A stretch of DNA of 64,000 nucleotides, taken from an uncultured Desulfobacteraceae bacterium (GTDB lineage: Bacteria > Desulfobacterota > Desulfobacteria > Desulfobacterales > UBA5852). A program made the translations under genes and the position numbers. How positions within the stretch are numbered: position 1 is the first letter of the stretch; every line of letters starts with the position of its first letter. The notes under the pieces were generated by a model. It was not told where the DNA came from and did no database searches. It saw only the letters and a list, made by a program, of their open reading frames with translations. Below, piece by piece: positions 62,448 to 64,000 of the stretch. Where the stretch lies: the NCBI GenBank assembly GCA_913060875.1, contig CAJXSL010000015.1, positions 1 to 64,000 of the forward strand, given 5' to 3'.

Positions 62448-64000
62448 ATGATCCGCTTTTTACGAACCTTTTTCTATACGGTGCTGATTGCCGGCGGCCT
62501 GACCGTCCTGGGCGTCATGGCCTTCCTCTTCGTTGTGGTGCAGGATCTCCCCCGTGTTCCCGATCCGCTGAGTCGCATCATCGAAACACCGCCCACGGAA
62601 ATATTTGCCGCCACGGGCGAACGCCTCATGGTGATCGGCGGCCGGGAGGCCATTCCCATCAGCCGAATCTCCAAAGACTTCATCAACGCGGTTGTCGCCA
62701 CGGAAGACCACCGGTTCTGGGGCCACCACGGTGTCGATAAACTGCGCACACTGAAAGCCTTGTGGATCACGCTTTTTGAACCCGGCAGAATTCAGGGAGC
62801 ATCCACGATTACCCAGCAGCTGGCCAAGAATCTCTTCTTTTCCTTCGAACGCAGCTACCTGCGCAAATTTCGCGAAATGCTGGTGGCCCTCCAGATTGAA
62901 TCCCGCTACGACAAAGAAGATATTCTGGAGGCCTACCTCAACCAGATTGCCTTCGGCCCACGGGCCCACGGCATCGAACAGGCAGCCCGGTCTTTTTTCG
63001 CCAAAACCGCATCGGAACTTAATCTAGCCGAAGCCGCCATGCTGGCCGGCCTGCCCAAATCGCCGACGCGCTACAACCCTTACCGGCATATGGACCGCGC
63101 CCAAAAACGTCAACGCATCGTCCTGTCACGCATGGTGGCTACAGGATACATCACCCGCAGCCAGGCCGAGGACGCTTTTCAGACACCCCTCCACCTGGCA
63201 TCCTCATCGCGCAAGTCACGCACCGGCAGTTATTTTCTGGACATGGTCATCCGACACCTGGAAGATCAGTATGGCCCGGATGTAGTTCATCACGGCGGCC
63301 TCAAGGTGGCGACCACCATTGATCCCCACCTGCAAACTCTGGCCGAAGAGGCCATGACCGACGGTCTTGACAACCTCGCGGAAATAACCGGAACCGTCCC
63401 TGCGCCTGGTAATGAGGAAACCCCGCGTCCCCAGGGGGCCCTGGTGGCGGTGGCAACCCAGTCCGGCGCCGTCAAAGCGCTGGTGGGCGGGTATCGTTAT
63501 GCGGAAACCGCTTACAATCGCGCCATCCAGAACCATCGCCAGGCCGGTTCGGGATTCAAGCCGTTTACCTACTACACGGCCCTCGAAACCCTCGGTTTTT
63601 CCCCGGCCACGGTCCTGGTGGACCGCCCCCTGACCATTGCGGTCCGCGGCGCCGCTGACTGGCAGCCCCGCAATTTCAGCCGGACCTTCCTCGGCCCCAT
63701 CATTCTAAAAAAAGCGCTGATGCAATCCGTCAACACCATCGCCGCCCAATTGATTGAACGCAGCGGGCCGGCGGCCGTCGTGCAAACGGCCCACCGCTGC
63801 GGCATCGAAAGTTCTCTGCAACCGGTCTACTCCCTGGCGCTGGGGACATCTGGAGTCAGTCCTCTGGAAATGGCCAGTGCGTTTGCGACCTTTGCCACCG
63901 AAGGCATCCGCCACAGACCTTTCTGGATTGAAAGGATCGAGGATGCCCAGGGCCGCATCCTCGAAGAGCATCTGGTCAGCGGCGAGCGGGTCCTCAACCC
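62448..64000 (+). CDS. penicillin-binding protein 1A-family synthase (3' end beyond window)
   Basis: An open frame from ATG 62448 to the window end, 517 codons seen. Domains: TM anchor (about 9-31), glycosyltransferase (about 55-225) with ATEDHRFWGHHGVD, GASTITQQLAKN and YLNQIAFGPRAHGIEQAA, then transpeptidase with the active Ser in QAGSGFKPFTYY (SxxK) and SVNTIAAQ (SxN). The KTG motif should lie past the edge. It has no PBP1b-type UB2H domain, so it is PBP1A or PbpC-like. This is the second class A PBP of the window and the last gene of the 57-64 kb plus-strand block. Confidence 0.92.
   Translation, partial: MIRFLRTFFYTVLIAGGLTVLGVMAFLFVVVQDLPRVPDPLSRIIETPPTEIFAATGERLMVIGGREAIPISRISKDFINAVVATEDHRFWGHHGVDKLRTLKALWITLFEPGRIQGASTITQQLAKNLFFSFERSYLRKFREMLVALQIESRYDKEDILEAYLNQIAFGPRAHGIEQAARSFFAKTASELNLAEAAMLAGLPKSPTRYNPYRHMDRAQKRQRIVLSRMVATGYITRSQAEDAFQTPLHLASSSRKSRTGSYFLDMVIRHLEDQYGPDVVHHGGLKVATTIDPHLQTLAEEAMTDGLDNLAEITGTVPAPGNEETPRPQGALVAVATQSGAVKALVGGYRYAETAYNRAIQNHRQAGSGFKPFTYYTALETLGFSPATVLVDRPLTIAVRGAADWQPRNFSRTFLGPIILKKALMQSVNTIAAQLIERSGPAAVVQTAHRCGIESSLQPVYSLALGTSGVSPLEMASAFATFATEGIRHRPFWIERIEDAQGRILEEHLVSGERVLN

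Overview
The window looks like chromosome from a sulfate-reducing Desulfobacterota (former Deltaproteobacteria), probably near the Desulfosarcina/Desulfobacteraceae group. The main evidence is a complete Qrc-type menaquinone reductase operon (about 7.4-12.8 kb), the electron-transfer complex typical of sulfate reducers. System II cytochrome c maturation genes (ResB/CcsA), an ADP-forming acyl-CoA synthetase, a selenoprotein SelD and a C_GCAxxG_C_C protein fit the same assignment, which is inference from gene content. Most of the window is ordinary chromosome with no prophage, IS transposase or CRISPR.

Layout. 0-0.4 kb: minus-strand tRNA-Thr/Tyr/Gly in the order of the E. coli thrU-tyrU-glyT cluster. 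0.9-7.3 kb: MltD-type lytic transglycosylase, a small membrane protein, ComEC and MurA. 7.4-12.8 kb: qrcABCD plus a 52-residue membrane peptide at the operon's 3' end. 13.2-18.7 kb: ccsA, resB and an M16 peptidase. 19.2-26.5 kb: histone H1-like protein, UvrD/Rep helicase, Pit phosphate transporter with its PhoU-like partner, a zinc-ribbon membrane protein and a PpiD-like foldase. 26.8 kb: tRNA-Ala. 27-36.7 kb: hybrid histidine kinase with a low-molecular-weight phosphatase, ADP-forming acyl-CoA synthetase, gamma carbonic anhydrase, diguanylate cyclase, and a disulfide-oxidoreductase homologue that lacks both redox cysteines.

36.8-50 kb: PBP1b-like peptidoglycan synthase with an overlapping TPR lipoprotein, UMF1-type transporter, GDPD, universal stress protein, a PAS-rich sigma-54 activator, a pseudo-receiver/lipoprotein pair, ferritin, MurB and a B12-binding radical SAM protein. 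50-64 kb: an Lrp-type regulator with palindromic operators before a lysA-like gene, a HAD/AIR-synthase fusion, a TetR regulator, selenocysteine-containing SelD (read through an in-frame TGA with a SECIS hairpin), a C_GCAxxG_C_C protein, a double-HTH protein, PepT, diaminopropionate ammonia-lyase, an MFS transporter, two uncharacterised genes and a PBP1A-type synthase cut by the window end.

Cell-wall synthesis is well represented (MltD, MurA, MurB, two class A PBPs), as are respiratory electron transfer and cytochrome assembly. The most interesting points are the recoded selD, the 52-aa Qrc-linked peptide, a pair of MITE-like intergenic elements (42.7 and 55.8 kb; one carries an extra array of small palindromes), the cysteine-less flavoprotein and the HAD/AIR fusion.
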